Source of the DNA: Cumulibacter manganitolerans
Lineage (GTDB): Bacteria > Actinomycetota > Actinomycetes > Mycobacteriales > Antricoccaceae
Length of the DNA stretch: 64,000 bases
Direction: 5' to 3'
Assembly (NCBI RefSeq): GCF_009602465.1
Contig: NZ_WBKP01000001.1
Span: forward strand, 120,782 to 184,781
Program-made: the position numbers and the translations under genes
Part shown: positions 10,975 to 20,092 of the stretch, one piece after another
How the letters are laid out: the number at the start of each line of letters is the position of its first letter
How positions within the stretch are numbered: position 1 is the stretch's first letter
The notes under the pieces: model-generated
What the model saw: the letters and a program-made list of their open reading frames with translations, nothing else
Told to the model about the DNA's origin: nothing
The model's database searches: none

Positions 10975-13281
10975 GTGCGCTCTCCGACGAGTACCTACCG
11001 ACTGCAAATCACCCCCGACTTCACGCTCTTCGACGCGGCGGGCCGGCTGCCCTACCTGCACGACCTCGGTGTCGACTGGGTCTACCTGTCCCCGATCCTG
11101 CAGGCGAGCCCCGGCTCGTCGCACGGCTACGACGTCGTCGACCACTCGCGGGTGGACGACGCCCGCGGGGGCCCGGAGGGCCTGGCCGCGCTGTCGGCCG
11201 AGGCGCGGCGGCTCGGCATGGGCGTGCTGGTCGACATCGTCCCCAACCACATGGGGGTCGCCGAGCCGCACGAGAACGCGGCCTGGTGGGACCTGCTGCG
11301 CGGCGGCCAGGACTCGGCGTACGCCGCATGGTTCGACGTCGACTGGGAAGCCGGCGGCGGCCGGATCCGGATCCCGGTCGTCGGCGACGACGACCTCGGA
11401 CCCGGCGGGCAGGTGACCAACCTGCGCGTCGTCGGCGACGAGCTGCATTACCACGACAACCGGTATCCGATCGCCCCCGGCACCGGCGGCGGTACGCCGG
11501 ACGAGGTGCACGCCCGCCAGCACTACGAGCTGGTCGGCTGGCGCCGCGCCGATCACGACCTGAACTACCGGCGGTTCTTCGGCATCACCACCCTGGCTGC
11601 GATCCGCGTCGAGGACGACGCCGTGTTCGACGCGTCGCACCGCGAGATCGGCCGCTGGTTCGACGAGGGGCTCGTCGACGGGCTGCGCATCGACCACCCG
11701 GACGGCCTGCGCGACCCGGCCGGCTACCTCGCCCGGCTGCGCGCCCGCACCGGCGGCGCGTTCGTCGTCGTGGAGAAGATCCTGGAGCCGGGCGAACGCC
11801 TGGAGGCGTGGGAGTGCGAGGGGTCGACCGGGTACGACACGCTCGCGTTCGTCGATCGGGTGCTGGTCGACCCGCGCGGCGAGCGGCCCCTGACCGCTCT
11901 CGGGGACGCCTACCGCGACGCACCGCTGCACTGGTATCCGTTGATCCACGACACCAAGCGCGCGGTCGCCGATCAGATGCTGGCCTCGGAGACCCACCGC
12001 ATCGGCCGCGAGCTGCGCTGGGAGGACGCCGGGCTGGACCCGGCCGATCTGGACGACGCGCTCGCCGAGCTGCTCGCCTGCTTCCCGGTCTACCGCTCGT
12101 ACCTGCCCGACGGCCGCGCGCATCTCGAGCACGCGCTGCTCGCCGCGCGGCTGCGCCGTCCCGACCTCGCCGGCGTCCTCGAGCGGGTCGGCGCGCTGCT
12201 GAGCGACCCCGCGATCGCGGCCGCGCAACGGTTCCAGCAGACCAGCGGCATGGTGATGGCGAAGGGCGTGGAGGACAACGGGTTCTACCGGTACCTGCGG
12301 CTGACCAGCCTGAACGAGGTCGGCGGCGACCCCGCGGTGTTCGCCGTGCCGACCGGCGAGCTGCACCGGCAGCTCGCCGAGCGGCAAGCGCGGTGGCCGA
12401 GGGCGATGAACGCGTTGTCGACCCACGACACCAAGCGCAGCGAGGACGTGCGGGCGCGCATCGACGTCCTCTCCGAGGTGCCGCAGGAGTGGGCCGCCGT
12501 GCTGGAGGAGCTCGCCGACGAGCTGCCCCCCGGTGATCCCTCGATCGTCCACCTCGTCGCGCAGGCGGTGTTCGGCACCTGGCACCCGCGGCTGGCAGAG
12601 GGCGACGGGCTCGAGGAGTACCTGCAGCGGCTGTCGGCGTACGCGCAGAAGGCGGCGCGCGAGGCCGGCACCGTCACGACCTGGATCGACCCGGACGCGG
12701 CCCACGAGACCGCGCTGACCGCCCTCGTCGAGAAGGCGGCACGCAGCCGCCGGCTCGCCGACCTCGTCGCCCGGACCGACGACGCCTGGCGCACCAACGT
12801 GCTCACGGCGAAGCTGGTCAACCTGACGATGCCCGGCTTCCCCGACGTCTACCAGGGGACCGAGCGCCTCGACGACAGCCTGGTCGACCCCGACAACCGG
12901 CGCGCCGTGCTGTGGGACGCGCTGACCGGTGCGGACGCCGCGGACTCCGATCTCGGCGACCTGTCCCGGGCCAAGGCGCACGTCGTCCGCGCGGCGCTGC
13001 GGCTGCGCCGGGACCGCCCCGAGCTGTTCACGGGCTACGCGCCGATCGTCACCGAGGGCACGGCGCGCGAGCATCTGATCGCGTTCGACCGCGGCGGCGC
13101 CGTGACCGTCGCGAGCCGATGGGCGATGTCGCGCGGCGACTGGGCCGACAGTCACGTGATGCTGCCCGACGGGCATTGGCGCGACGTGCTGACCGGCAAG
13201 GCGCTGCGCGGTGGCCGCGTCGAGGCCGCCGGACTGCTCGACCGGCTGCCGGTCGCCCTGCTCGTGCGGGACGCCTCGTGA
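10975..13281 (+). CDS. treY: malto-oligosyltrehalose synthase
   Basis: Intramolecular transglucosidase (GH13) that turns the reducing-end alpha-1,4 bond of maltodextrin into the alpha,alpha-1,1 bond of trehalose; first step of the TreY-TreZ pathway in the cytosol. The 768-residue length is typical. Seen: N-terminal STYRLQ, VYLSPILQASPGSSHGYDV, DIVPNHMG, the nucleophile block GLRIDHPDGLRDPAGY, and the late THDTKRSEDVRARI and PGFPDVYQGTE blocks specific to TreY. The GTG at 10975 follows GGGAGG. Its stop overlaps the treZ start (GTGA), so the two enzymes are coupled. No debranching treX is next to them. Confidence 0.95.
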   Translation: MRSPTSTYRLQITPDFTLFDAAGRLPYLHDLGVDWVYLSPILQASPGSSHGYDVVDHSRVDDARGGPEGLAALSAEARRLGMGVLVDIVPNHMGVAEPHENAAWWDLLRGGQDSAYAAWFDVDWEAGGGRIRIPVVGDDDLGPGGQVTNLRVVGDELHYHDNRYPIAPGTGGGTPDEVHARQHYELVGWRRADHDLNYRRFFGITTLAAIRVEDDAVFDASHREIGRWFDEGLVDGLRIDHPDGLRDPAGYLARLRARTGGAFVVVEKILEPGERLEAWECEGSTGYDTLAFVDRVLVDPRGERPLTALGDAYRDAPLHWYPLIHDTKRAVADQMLASETHRIGRELRWEDAGLDPADLDDALAELLACFPVYRSYLPDGRAHLEHALLAARLRRPDLAGVLERVGALLSDPAIAAAQRFQQTSGMVMAKGVEDNGFYRYLRLTSLNEVGGDPAVFAVPTGELHRQLAERQARWPRAMNALSTHDTKRSEDVRARIDVLSEVPQEWAAVLEELADELPPGDPSIVHLVAQAVFGTWHPRLAEGDGLEEYLQRLSAYAQKAAREAGTVTTWIDPDAAHETALTALVEKAARSRRLADLVARTDDAWRTNVLTAKLVNLTMPGFPDVYQGTERLDDSLVDPDNRRAVLWDALTGADAADSDLGDLSRAKAHVVRAALRLRRDRPELFTGYAPIVTEGTAREHLIAFDRGGAVTVASRWAMSRGDWADSHVMLPDGHWRDVLTGKALRGGRVEAAGLLDRLPVALLVRDAS

Positions 13282-15020
13282 GCCGCCGGTACGACGTGTG
13301 GGCGCCGAACGCCCAGCGCATGCGCCTCGACGTCGCCGGCGCGATCGTCGAGATGACCGCCGGCGACGGCGGCTGGTGGAGCGCCGACGGGCCGGACGGT
13401 GATTACGGGTTCCTGATCGGCGAGTCGGACGACGTACGGCCCGACCCGCGCAGCAGGTGGCAGCCCGAAGGCGTGCACGCGCGCTCGCGGACCTTCGACG
13501 CCGGCCGTCACCAGTGGCGCGACGCCGGGTGGACCGGGCGGTCGATCGCCGGCGGAGTGATCTACGAGCTGCACCTCGGGACGTTCACGCCGGAGGGCAC
13601 CCTCGACGCGGCGCTGGACAAGCTCGAGCACCTTACGACGCTCGGCGTCACGCACGTGGAGCTGATGCCGGTCAACGCGTTCAACGGCGACTACAACTGG
13701 GGCTACGACGGCGTGCTGTGGTACGCCGTCCACGAGCAGTACGGCGGCCCCGCGGCGTACCAGCGGTTCGTGGATGCCTGCCACAACGCGGGGCTGGCTG
13801 TCGTGCAGGACGTGGTGTACAACCATCTCGGTCCCAGCGGGAACTACCTTCCCGAGTTCGGGCCCTACCTCTCCAGCGAGGGCCGTTCGTCGTGGGGTGA
13901 GCACGTCAACCTCGCCGAGCCCGAGGTGCGTCGCTACATCCTCGACAACGTGGCTTTCTGGCTCGAGACCATGCACGTCGACGCGTTGCGCCTCGACGCG
14001 GTGCACGCGCTGCACGACAGCGGTCCGACGCACATCCTGCGCGAGATGGCCGAGCTGCGTAACGCCATCGCGGAGCGCACGGGACGGATCCACGAGCTGA
14101 TCGCGGAGTCGGACCTCAACGACCCGACGATGATCACGCCGATCGCGGACGGCGGGTACGGCATCGACGCCCAGTGGAGCGATGACTTCCACCACGCGCT
14201 GCACGTCGCGCTCACCGGAGAGGTCGAGGGCTACTACGCCGACTTCGCACCGCTGACGGCGCTCGCGAAGGTGCTGGAGGAGGGGTTCTTCCACGCCGGC
14301 ACCTACTCCTCGTTCCGCGGAGCCGACCACGGCCGCCCGATCGACACCGCGCGGACGAAGGCCTGGCGGCTCGTGGTCAGCGCCCAGAACCACGACCAGA
14401 TCGGCAATCGCGCGCGCGGTGACCGGATCACCGAGAAGCTCGACGAGTCCGAGCTGCTCATCGCGGCGCTGATGCTGTACGCCGGGCCGTTCACCCCGAT
14501 GCTGTTCATGGGCGAGGAGTGGGCGGCGTCCACCCCGTTCCAGTTCTTCACCGCCCATCCCGAGCCGGAGCTGGCCGCCGCCGTCGCCCAGGGACGGATC
14601 GGCGAGTTCGCGCGGATGGGCTGGGACCCGGCCGTCGTGCCCGACCCGCAGGACCCGCAGACGTTCGCGGACTCCCGGCTGTCCTGGGCCGAGCCGGCGG
14701 ACGGCCGGCACGCGCGCGTTCTCGCGGCCTACCGGGCGCTGGCGCGATTGCGCGAGGACCTGCCCGCGCTGCGCGATCCGTCGTTCGCCCGAGGACACGT
14801 CTGGATCGACCCCGAGCGTCGGTGGCTGCGGGTCACCCGCGGCGCCTCCCTGGACCGTCCCGCGGAGATCCTGCTCAACCTGGGCACGGAGCCGTGGCGC
14901 GCCCCCGTGGACGGCGCGTCGTCCGTCGCGTTCGGCACGCGCGAGGGGATCTCGCGCGAGGACGACGATGCGACGCTGCTGCTGCCGGCGCGCTCCGCGG
15001 CGCTGCTCGTCCGCGGCTGA
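13278..15020 (+). CDS. treZ: malto-oligosyltrehalose trehalohydrolase
   Basis: GH13 hydrolase that releases trehalose from maltooligosyl-trehalose; second step after TreY. The 580-residue length is typical. Seen: N-terminal carbohydrate-binding module start (YDVWAPNAQRMRLDV), YELHLGTFTPEGT, ELMPVNAFNGDYNWGYDG, DVVYNHLGPSGNYL, the nucleophile region ALRLDAVHAL, the acid region IAESDLNDP and QNHDQIGNRARGDR. GTG start at 13278 overlaps the treY stop by four bases. The pathway produces trehalose for osmotic and desiccation protection or for cell-envelope glycolipids. Confidence 0.95.
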   Translation: MSRRYDVWAPNAQRMRLDVAGAIVEMTAGDGGWWSADGPDGDYGFLIGESDDVRPDPRSRWQPEGVHARSRTFDAGRHQWRDAGWTGRSIAGGVIYELHLGTFTPEGTLDAALDKLEHLTTLGVTHVELMPVNAFNGDYNWGYDGVLWYAVHEQYGGPAAYQRFVDACHNAGLAVVQDVVYNHLGPSGNYLPEFGPYLSSEGRSSWGEHVNLAEPEVRRYILDNVAFWLETMHVDALRLDAVHALHDSGPTHILREMAELRNAIAERTGRIHELIAESDLNDPTMITPIADGGYGIDAQWSDDFHHALHVALTGEVEGYYADFAPLTALAKVLEEGFFHAGTYSSFRGADHGRPIDTARTKAWRLVVSAQNHDQIGNRARGDRITEKLDESELLIAALMLYAGPFTPMLFMGEEWAASTPFQFFTAHPEPELAAAVAQGRIGEFARMGWDPAVVPDPQDPQTFADSRLSWAEPADGRHARVLAAYRALARLREDLPALRDPSFARGHVWIDPERRWLRVTRGASLDRPAEILLNLGTEPWRAPVDGASSVAFGTREGISREDDDATLLLPARSAALLVRG

Positions 15021-15107
15021 CGGTCCACCCGCGGCGGCGTGCTCGAGGTCGGCCGTGGCGGTCGCGTAATCTCGACGGAGATAGTTAGCGAAGCGAAAGG
15101 TGTGGGC

Positions 15108-16220
15108 ATGGGCGGACCGCTCGATGGAGTACGGATCCTCGACCTGACGCGCGTGGTGATGGGTCCGTACGCGACCCAGATCCTCGCCGACCAGGGCGCC
15201 GACGTGATCATGATCGAGAACGCCGATCCCGACACCAACCGGATGATGGGCGGCGGTCCGCACGAGGAGCTGTCCGGCGTCGCGCTGAACCTGCTGCGTA
15301 ACAAGCGATCCGTCGTCCTGGACCTCAAGTCCGACCATGGCCGCGAGAGCGTCCGCAAGCTCGCCGCGACCTGCGACGTCGTCGTCGCCTCGATGCGCCC
15401 GGCCGCGCTGGAACGGCTCGGCGTCGCCTACGAGCAGCTGCGCGAGGTCAAGGAGGACCTCGTCTATTGCCAGGCGCAAGGCTTCCCGCTCGCCTCGCCC
15501 GAGCGCGACGCCGCGGCGTACGACGACGTGATCCAGGCCGCCAGCGGCGTCGCCGACATCTCCCGCAAGGTGTACGGCGAGGGCTACCTGCTGCCGACCA
15601 TCTTCGCCGACAAGGTGTCCGGAATGGCGATGGCGCAGGCGATCTCGGCGGCGCTGTTCCAGCGAGAGCGCACCGGCAAGGGTTGCCACATCGAGGTCGC
15701 GATGCAGCGCACCGCGAGCTCGTTCCTGCTGGTCGAGCACGGCTCGAAGGGCATCACGGAACCGCCGATGGGCGAGCCGGGATACTCGCGCATCATGACG
15801 ACCGAGCGGCGCGTGCATCCGACGTCCGACGGGATGATCCACGTGCTGCCCTACCAGCCCAAGCACTACGACGCGCTGTTCGCGTCGGTGGACTGGCCGG
15901 AGCTGGCGGACCGGTCGCGGTACGCCACCCCACGGGACGCGCTGGAGAACTCAGACTCGCTGTACCGCGACGTACGCCGGGTGATGGCCACCCGCAGCAC
16001 CGAGGAGTGGATGGCTTTCTGTGCCGAACGCTCCATCCCCGCCGCGCGCGTCGCGACGCTGGAGGGCCTGGTCCAGGCGCTCCCGGTGGAGCAGCACCCG
16101 GTCGTCGGCGGCTACCACGTCACCGACACCGGCGCATACTTCGACGGCGCGGGTGCCGAGCTGCGCCGCCACGCGCCGCTGCTCGGCCAGGACACCGACG
16201 AGGTCCTCGGCGAGCTCTAG
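15108..16220 (+). CDS. family III CoA-transferase (CaiB/BaiF type)
   Basis: A 370-residue family III CoA-transferase moving CoA between acyl-CoA and a free carboxylate. Seen: GPLDGVRILDLTRVVMGPYATQILADQGADVI (start of the nucleotide-like fold; here split as LDGVRILDLTRV and GADVIMIE), NKRSVVLDL, the QAASGVADI block after the expected catalytic aspartate region, and the RTGKGCHIEVAM loop. Substrate pair unknown. ATG 15108 with GAAAGG upstream. A dyad ATCTC-gacg-GAGAT lies at 15069-15082 in the likely promoter. Downstream lies a large repeat region. Confidence 0.85.
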   Translation: MGGPLDGVRILDLTRVVMGPYATQILADQGADVIMIENADPDTNRMMGGGPHEELSGVALNLLRNKRSVVLDLKSDHGRESVRKLAATCDVVVASMRPAALERLGVAYEQLREVKEDLVYCQAQGFPLASPERDAAAYDDVIQAASGVADISRKVYGEGYLLPTIFADKVSGMAMAQAISAALFQRERTGKGCHIEVAMQRTASSFLLVEHGSKGITEPPMGEPGYSRIMTTERRVHPTSDGMIHVLPYQPKHYDALFASVDWPELADRSRYATPRDALENSDSLYRDVRRVMATRSTEEWMAFCAERSIPAARVATLEGLVQALPVEQHPVVGGYHVTDTGAYFDGAGAELRRHAPLLGQDTDEVLGEL

Positions 16221-16236
16221 CCCGCAGTCGCCCCCG

Positions 16237-16404
16237 CTCGTCGGACCTTCCCCACGGTCGCCGGACCTTCCCCCCGGTCGTCGAGCCTTCCCCACGGTCG
16301 CCGGACCTCCCCCACGGTTGTCGAGCCCCCACGGTCGTCGAGCCCCCACGGTCGTCGAGCCCTCCCCACGGTCGTCGACTCCCCACGGTCGTCGAGCCCT
16401 CCCC
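16237..16404. repeat. degenerate 17/20-bp tandem repeats
   Basis: About nine head-to-tail units of the type GTCGTCGAGCCCTCCCCACG, alternating between 20 bp and a 3-bp-shorter 17-bp form. They lead directly into the 113-bp inverted-repeat element. Because repeat periods are not uniform and there are no unique spacers, this is not a CRISPR. Confidence 0.7.
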
Positions 16405-16517
16405 ACGGTCGTCGAGCGAGCGAGGAACGAGCGACGTCGAGACGCGGTGAGCCGGAAGTTCGCCGTACGACGTCTCGACGTCGCCTTCGCTAGCGCTCCG
16501 GCTCGCTCGACGACCGT
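16405..16517. repeat. 113-bp inverted-repeat element, copy A
   Basis: Ends are long imperfect inverted repeats: ACGGTCGTCGAGCGAGC at the left and GCTCGCTCGACGACCGT at the right, with inner arms CGACGTCGAGACG and CGTCTCGACGTCG. It is identical to copy B. No coding capacity. Confidence 0.75.
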
Positions 16518-16612
16518 TGCTGGGCGACGGTTGGCTCGGCAACCGGTCCCTGCCGGTCGGCGACCGGTCCCTGCGGTCGTCGATTGCTCCCTACGCTCGT
16601 CGAGCCCTCCCC

Positions 16613-16725
16613 ACGGTCGTCGAGCGAGCGAGGAACGAGCGACGTCGAGACGCGGTGAGCCGGAAGTTCGCCGTACGACGTCTCGACGTCGCCTTCGCTA
16701 GCGCTCCGGCTCGCTCGACGACCGT
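16613..16725. repeat. 113-bp inverted-repeat element, copy B
   Basis: Appears base-for-base identical to copy A, 208 bp downstream. A partial diverged right half follows (about 16735-16800), itself containing a duplicated GAAGGGTGCGCCTCGACG segment. The bases between copies A and B carry short GTCGGCGACCGGTCCCTG-type repeats. Confidence 0.75.
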
Positions 16726-16828
16726 GAAGGGTGCGCCTCGACGTCGCCTTCGCTAGTGCTCCGGCGCGCTCGACGAGCGTGAAGGGTGCGCCTCGACGCG
16801 TCTGGGATATCGACCTACCGTGGGGTTC

Positions 16829-17353
16829 ATGACTGAACCCGCCGAGATCACTCCCGATGACAAGGACTGGACCGTCGTCATTGGCGACGGCTGCAAGGAG
16901 TGCGGCTACGAGCCGCACGACGTGCGCACGACCGGCGACCGGCTGCGCGCCTCGATTCCCCGCTGGCAGGAGCGGCTCGCCCACCTCGATGCGCAGCGCC
17001 GCCCGGACCCGACGACGTGGTCGCCGGTGGAGTACGCCGCGCACGTGCGCGACGTGTGCCGGATCTTCCGCGAGCGGCTGGCCCTCATGCTGGACGAGGA
17101 CAACCCGACGTTCGACAACTGGGATCAGGACGCCGCCGCCGTCGAGCAGGACTACTTCCACCAGCAGCCGGCGACCGTGGCCAGCGAGTACGCCGCGCAG
17201 GCGACCCAGACGGCGGACGCCTTCGACGCGGTGCGCGACGACCAGTGGCAGCGGACCAGCAAGCGCAGCAACGGCGCGTCCTTCACCACCGAGTCGTTCG
17301 CGGTGTACTTCCTGCACGACATCGAGCACCACCTGCACGACGTCGGCGCCTGA
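16829..17353 (+). CDS. DinB-like / maleylpyruvate isomerase-fold protein
   Basis: A 174-residue protein of the DinB/YfiT superfamily of four-helix-bundle metal proteins, often thiol-dependent enzymes in actinobacteria. Seen: N-terminal DGCKECGYEPHDV with a CxxC, then RLRASIPRWQERL, WSPVEYAAHVRDVCRIF (first metal-ligand His region) and a C-terminal FLHDIEHHLHDVG with several histidines that fit the third metal-ligand cluster. Exact reaction unknown. ATG 16829 is chosen over the in-frame GTG at 16820. It ends in a hairpin shared with the convergent hydroxylase gene. Confidence 0.75.
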   Translation: MTEPAEITPDDKDWTVVIGDGCKECGYEPHDVRTTGDRLRASIPRWQERLAHLDAQRRPDPTTWSPVEYAAHVRDVCRIFRERLALMLDEDNPTFDNWDQDAAAVEQDYFHQQPATVASEYAAQATQTADAFDAVRDDQWQRTSKRSNGASFTTESFAVYFLHDIEHHLHDVGA

Positions 17354-17449
17354 CCCCGCAACGCGCGGACCCCCGGCCCGACAAGATGCCTACCTGTGCA
17401 GCGTCTGGCGTGCACAAGTAGGCAACTTGAGGCAGTGACCCGGGGTCAG
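17350..17449. terminator. bidirectional terminator hairpin between convergent genes
   Basis: Inner arms GCCTACCTGTGCA (17388-17400) and TGCACAAGTAGGC (17411-17423) pair over 13 bp with one mismatch. Outer 9-bp arms CTGACCCCG (17350-17358) and CGGGGTCAG (17441-17449) contain the stop codons of both convergent genes. No T-tract, as usual for actinobacterial terminators. Confidence 0.6.
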
Positions 17450-19047
17450 CTGGACGACGACCCCGCCACCTCGCGGCCGGCCAGCGCGGGGGCGTCGCCC
17501 AGGCCGGTGATCAGTGCGTCGGCCTCGGTCGCGGACACCGCGCCGTAGACGTAGAAATCGGGGCGGACGACGAGCAGGTCGATCCCGGCGCCGTCGAAGT
17601 ACTCGGCGAACGGCCCGGCGAGACGGCCCTGCAGCGTCGCTTCCGCGGCGTCCGATCCGTCGAGGCTGACCGTCTTCGCGTCGAGGGCGCGCAGGACCGC
17701 GCGGGCCTGCTCCGACAGCGACCCGAGCGCGCCGTTGCGGGCGAGGACCGACCAACCGCTTCCGAGCAGCTCGTCCTGGAAGCGCTCCTCGCCGTCGACG
17801 TCCAGCAGGAACTGCGGCGAGGTCATCGCGACCAGCTGCTGCGCGCCGCGCGTCCGGTCCGTCACGCCGGGGCCCAGGATCGGCGGCGCCGGCGGCGGCA
17901 TGACCATCATCGGGTCGGCGCCCCCGGCGATCATCCGCTCGTCACGCTCGCGCGCCTTGTCCTCGTCGAGGATGCAGATGACGTTGCCGAGCGCGATCGA
18001 CCACTCGATCGCGTTCTGCAGATGGGTGATCCGCTCCGGGCCGTAGGTGTCGAGCAGCGCGTCGTCGGCGCGCCCGCGCAGCACCAGATCGAGCTTCCAG
18101 GTCAGGTTCATCGCATCGCGGATCCCCGAGCACATACCCTGGCCGGCGAACGGCGGCATCAGGTGCGCCGCGTCGCCGGCGAGCAGCAGCCGGCCCTTGC
18201 GCCACTCCTTGGCCCACCGCGCCTGGAAGCGGTACACCGCGTGCCGCTCCAGGACGGAGTTCTCCGGCGTCCGGCCCCACACCTTCAGCAGGTCCCAGGC
18301 GACCTGCTCGTGGTTCATCGTCTCCGCGGTCTCGCCGGGCAGCAGCATGAACTCCCAGCGCCGGCGTCCGGGGCCGCCCGACACGAGGGTGGTGGGACGG
18401 CGGGGATCGCAGTACTGCCAGTTGATCGGCGACCACTGGGAGTCGTCCAGCGGGATCAGGTCGCAGATCAGCCAGTCGAAGAAGAAGCCCAGGTCGTTGT
18501 TCTCGACCTCCATCGCTTGACGCACGAAGCTGTTGGCGCCGTCGCAGCCGACCACGTACTTCGTCGAGCACACCTTCTCCTCGACGGTCTCGCCGGTACC
18601 GCAGCGCGACTTCACCTCGATGTGGTCGTCGTACTCGTAGGTGTCGACGACCTCGTGACCCGGGAGCAGCTGTACGCCGGCCACGTCCGGCATCGCCTCG
18701 CGCAGCACCTCCTCGAGCTCCGGCTGCGAGAACATGCTCGTGACCGGCCAGCCCGACGGCCCGGGCGCACCCCAGTCGATCTTCACCAGCGGCTCGTAGT
18801 CCGCGTTCTTCCACTCGTAGAAGTCGGTGACCGGCTCGCTGATCGACCGCATCTTCTCGCCGAGGCCCGTCTTGGCGAAGTAGCGGCCGATCTCGAAGTC
18901 GAAGGCCACCGCGCGGGGCAGCGGGTAGGGGTTGGGGAACCGCTCCAGGACGGCGACCGAGTGGCCGAGACGGCCGAGCTCGCGCGCCGTGATCAGGCCG
19001 ACCGGGCCGGCGCCGACGACGATGACATCGAAATCCGTGTTGCTCAT
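17446..19047 (-). CDS. FAD-dependent aromatic hydroxylase (MhpA-like)
   Basis: A 533-residue class A flavoprotein monooxygenase that hydroxylates a phenolic substrate with NAD(P)H and O2. It resembles 3-(3-hydroxyphenyl)propionate hydroxylase. Seen: GxGxxG in VIVVGAGPVGL (residues ~8-18), the RAVAFDFEIGRYFAKTGL block, the DG motif YVVGCDGANSFVR, and the GD motif LLLAGDAAHLMPPFAGQGM followed by IRDAMNLTWKL. It is the last gene of a three-gene operon after an extradiol dioxygenase and an FAH-family hydrolase, so its product is probably a catechol that feeds meta-cleavage. The substrate is not fixed by sequence. Confidence 0.88.
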   Translation of the reverse strand: MSNTDFDVIVVGAGPVGLITARELGRLGHSVAVLERFPNPYPLPRAVAFDFEIGRYFAKTGLGEKMRSISEPVTDFYEWKNADYEPLVKIDWGAPGPSGWPVTSMFSQPELEEVLREAMPDVAGVQLLPGHEVVDTYEYDDHIEVKSRCGTGETVEEKVCSTKYVVGCDGANSFVRQAMEVENNDLGFFFDWLICDLIPLDDSQWSPINWQYCDPRRPTTLVSGGPGRRRWEFMLLPGETAETMNHEQVAWDLLKVWGRTPENSVLERHAVYRFQARWAKEWRKGRLLLAGDAAHLMPPFAGQGMCSGIRDAMNLTWKLDLVLRGRADDALLDTYGPERITHLQNAIEWSIALGNVICILDEDKARERDERMIAGGADPMMVMPPPAPPILGPGVTDRTRGAQQLVAMTSPQFLLDVDGEERFQDELLGSGWSVLARNGALGSLSEQARAVLRALDAKTVSLDGSDAAEATLQGRLAGPFAEYFDGAGIDLLVVRPDFYVYGAVSATEADALITGLGDAPALAGREVAGSSSS

Positions 19048-19153
19048 GGCTTGTCCGTTTCCGGGTATAACGAGATCGCCACGTGCCGGTGGCGGATCGG
19101 TGATCGGATGGAAAGGGCGGCGTACGCCGGACGAGGCGTACGCCGCCCAGGTG

Positions 19154-20077
19154 CTACTTGTCGCTGTGCTGGCCGGTCATCATCGCGGCCAGGTCCTCGG
19201 GCCGCAGGAAGGACGGCGGCGGCGGCGAACCCCACTGGAACAGGCCGCGGGCACCCTCGACCTCCTCGGGCTTCCAGAGCGCGTCGTCGATGATGCAGTC
19301 CATGTCGGAGTAGTACTCCGAGAAGTTCCCGGCCGGATCCTTCAGGTACCAGAAGAAGTTGCTGCCGGCGTAGTGCCGCCCGAGGCCCCACACGTGGCGC
19401 TCCGGGTTGTCCTCCAGCATCGCCATGGCGCCGCGGCCGACCTGGTCGACGTCCTCGACCTGCCACGACGAGTGGTGCATGAACACCACGGGGGCGGCCT
19501 GCACCAGCAGGTTGTGGTGGTCGGTCGAGCAGCGCAGGAAGGCGCCGACGCCCTTGGCGACGTCGGAGACCTTGAACCCGAACCCGTCGACGAAGAACGC
19601 GTACGTCTGGTCGAGGTTGGTGGTCCCGACGACGGTGTGCCCGAGCTTCAGCGGCTGGACGGCCCCCGAGCGCACGTTGCCGTCGGCGCGGGTGTTCGCC
19701 CGCGCCGGGTTGCCCGGCCAGTTGTAGACGGTCGGCTCGACCGGTTTCTGGATCAGCCGCGGCCGCACCTCGAGCACCGTGCGGATGGCGGTGGTCGGCT
19801 CGATCGCGGTCAGCCGGCCTCCGTCGAGCTGCGACTCGAACCCGAGCCTCGTCAGGTTCGAGCGGACGCGCGCGATGTCGTCCTGGTCGTCGCAGGCCAG
19901 CAGGATCTCCTCGAGGCGGCGGACCCGGGAGTGCGTGATGTTGAGCTGCTCGCCGCCCTCGCGGGTGGTGAAGCGACCCTCGCCGAGGTGCCCGAGCCCG
20001 AAGTCGGTGTAGTAGTCGACCGTGTCGGCGACGTTCGGGACGCCGATGGTGATCTTCGCGAGCTGATGCAGAGCCAT
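19154..20077 (-). CDS. type I extradiol dioxygenase (VOC family)
   Basis: A 307-residue two-domain vicinal-oxygen-chelate protein, probably an Fe(II) extradiol catechol dioxygenase that opens a ring next to the diol. The metal triad fits His147 (LKLGHTVVG), His201 or 202 (VFMHHSSW) and Glu254 (GNFSEYY), all in the C-terminal domain as expected. It sits between the hydroxylase (105 bp downstream) and the hydrolase (15 bp upstream) and is presumably co-transcribed. ATG with AGGAGA a few bases upstream. Substrate unknown. Confidence 0.86.
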   Translation of the reverse strand: MALHQLAKITIGVPNVADTVDYYTDFGLGHLGEGRFTTREGGEQLNITHSRVRRLEEILLACDDQDDIARVRSNLTRLGFESQLDGGRLTAIEPTTAIRTVLEVRPRLIQKPVEPTVYNWPGNPARANTRADGNVRSGAVQPLKLGHTVVGTTNLDQTYAFFVDGFGFKVSDVAKGVGAFLRCSTDHHNLLVQAAPVVFMHHSSWQVEDVDQVGRGAMAMLEDNPERHVWGLGRHYAGSNFFWYLKDPAGNFSEYYSDMDCIIDDALWKPEEVEGARGLFQWGSPPPPSFLRPEDLAAMMTGQHSDK

Positions 20078-20092
20078 GGGATCTCCTAGGAA

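Noticed and set aside
16237..16404. Possible CRISPR array
   Set aside because: Units are contiguous 17/20-bp repeats without unique spacers and no cas gene is near.
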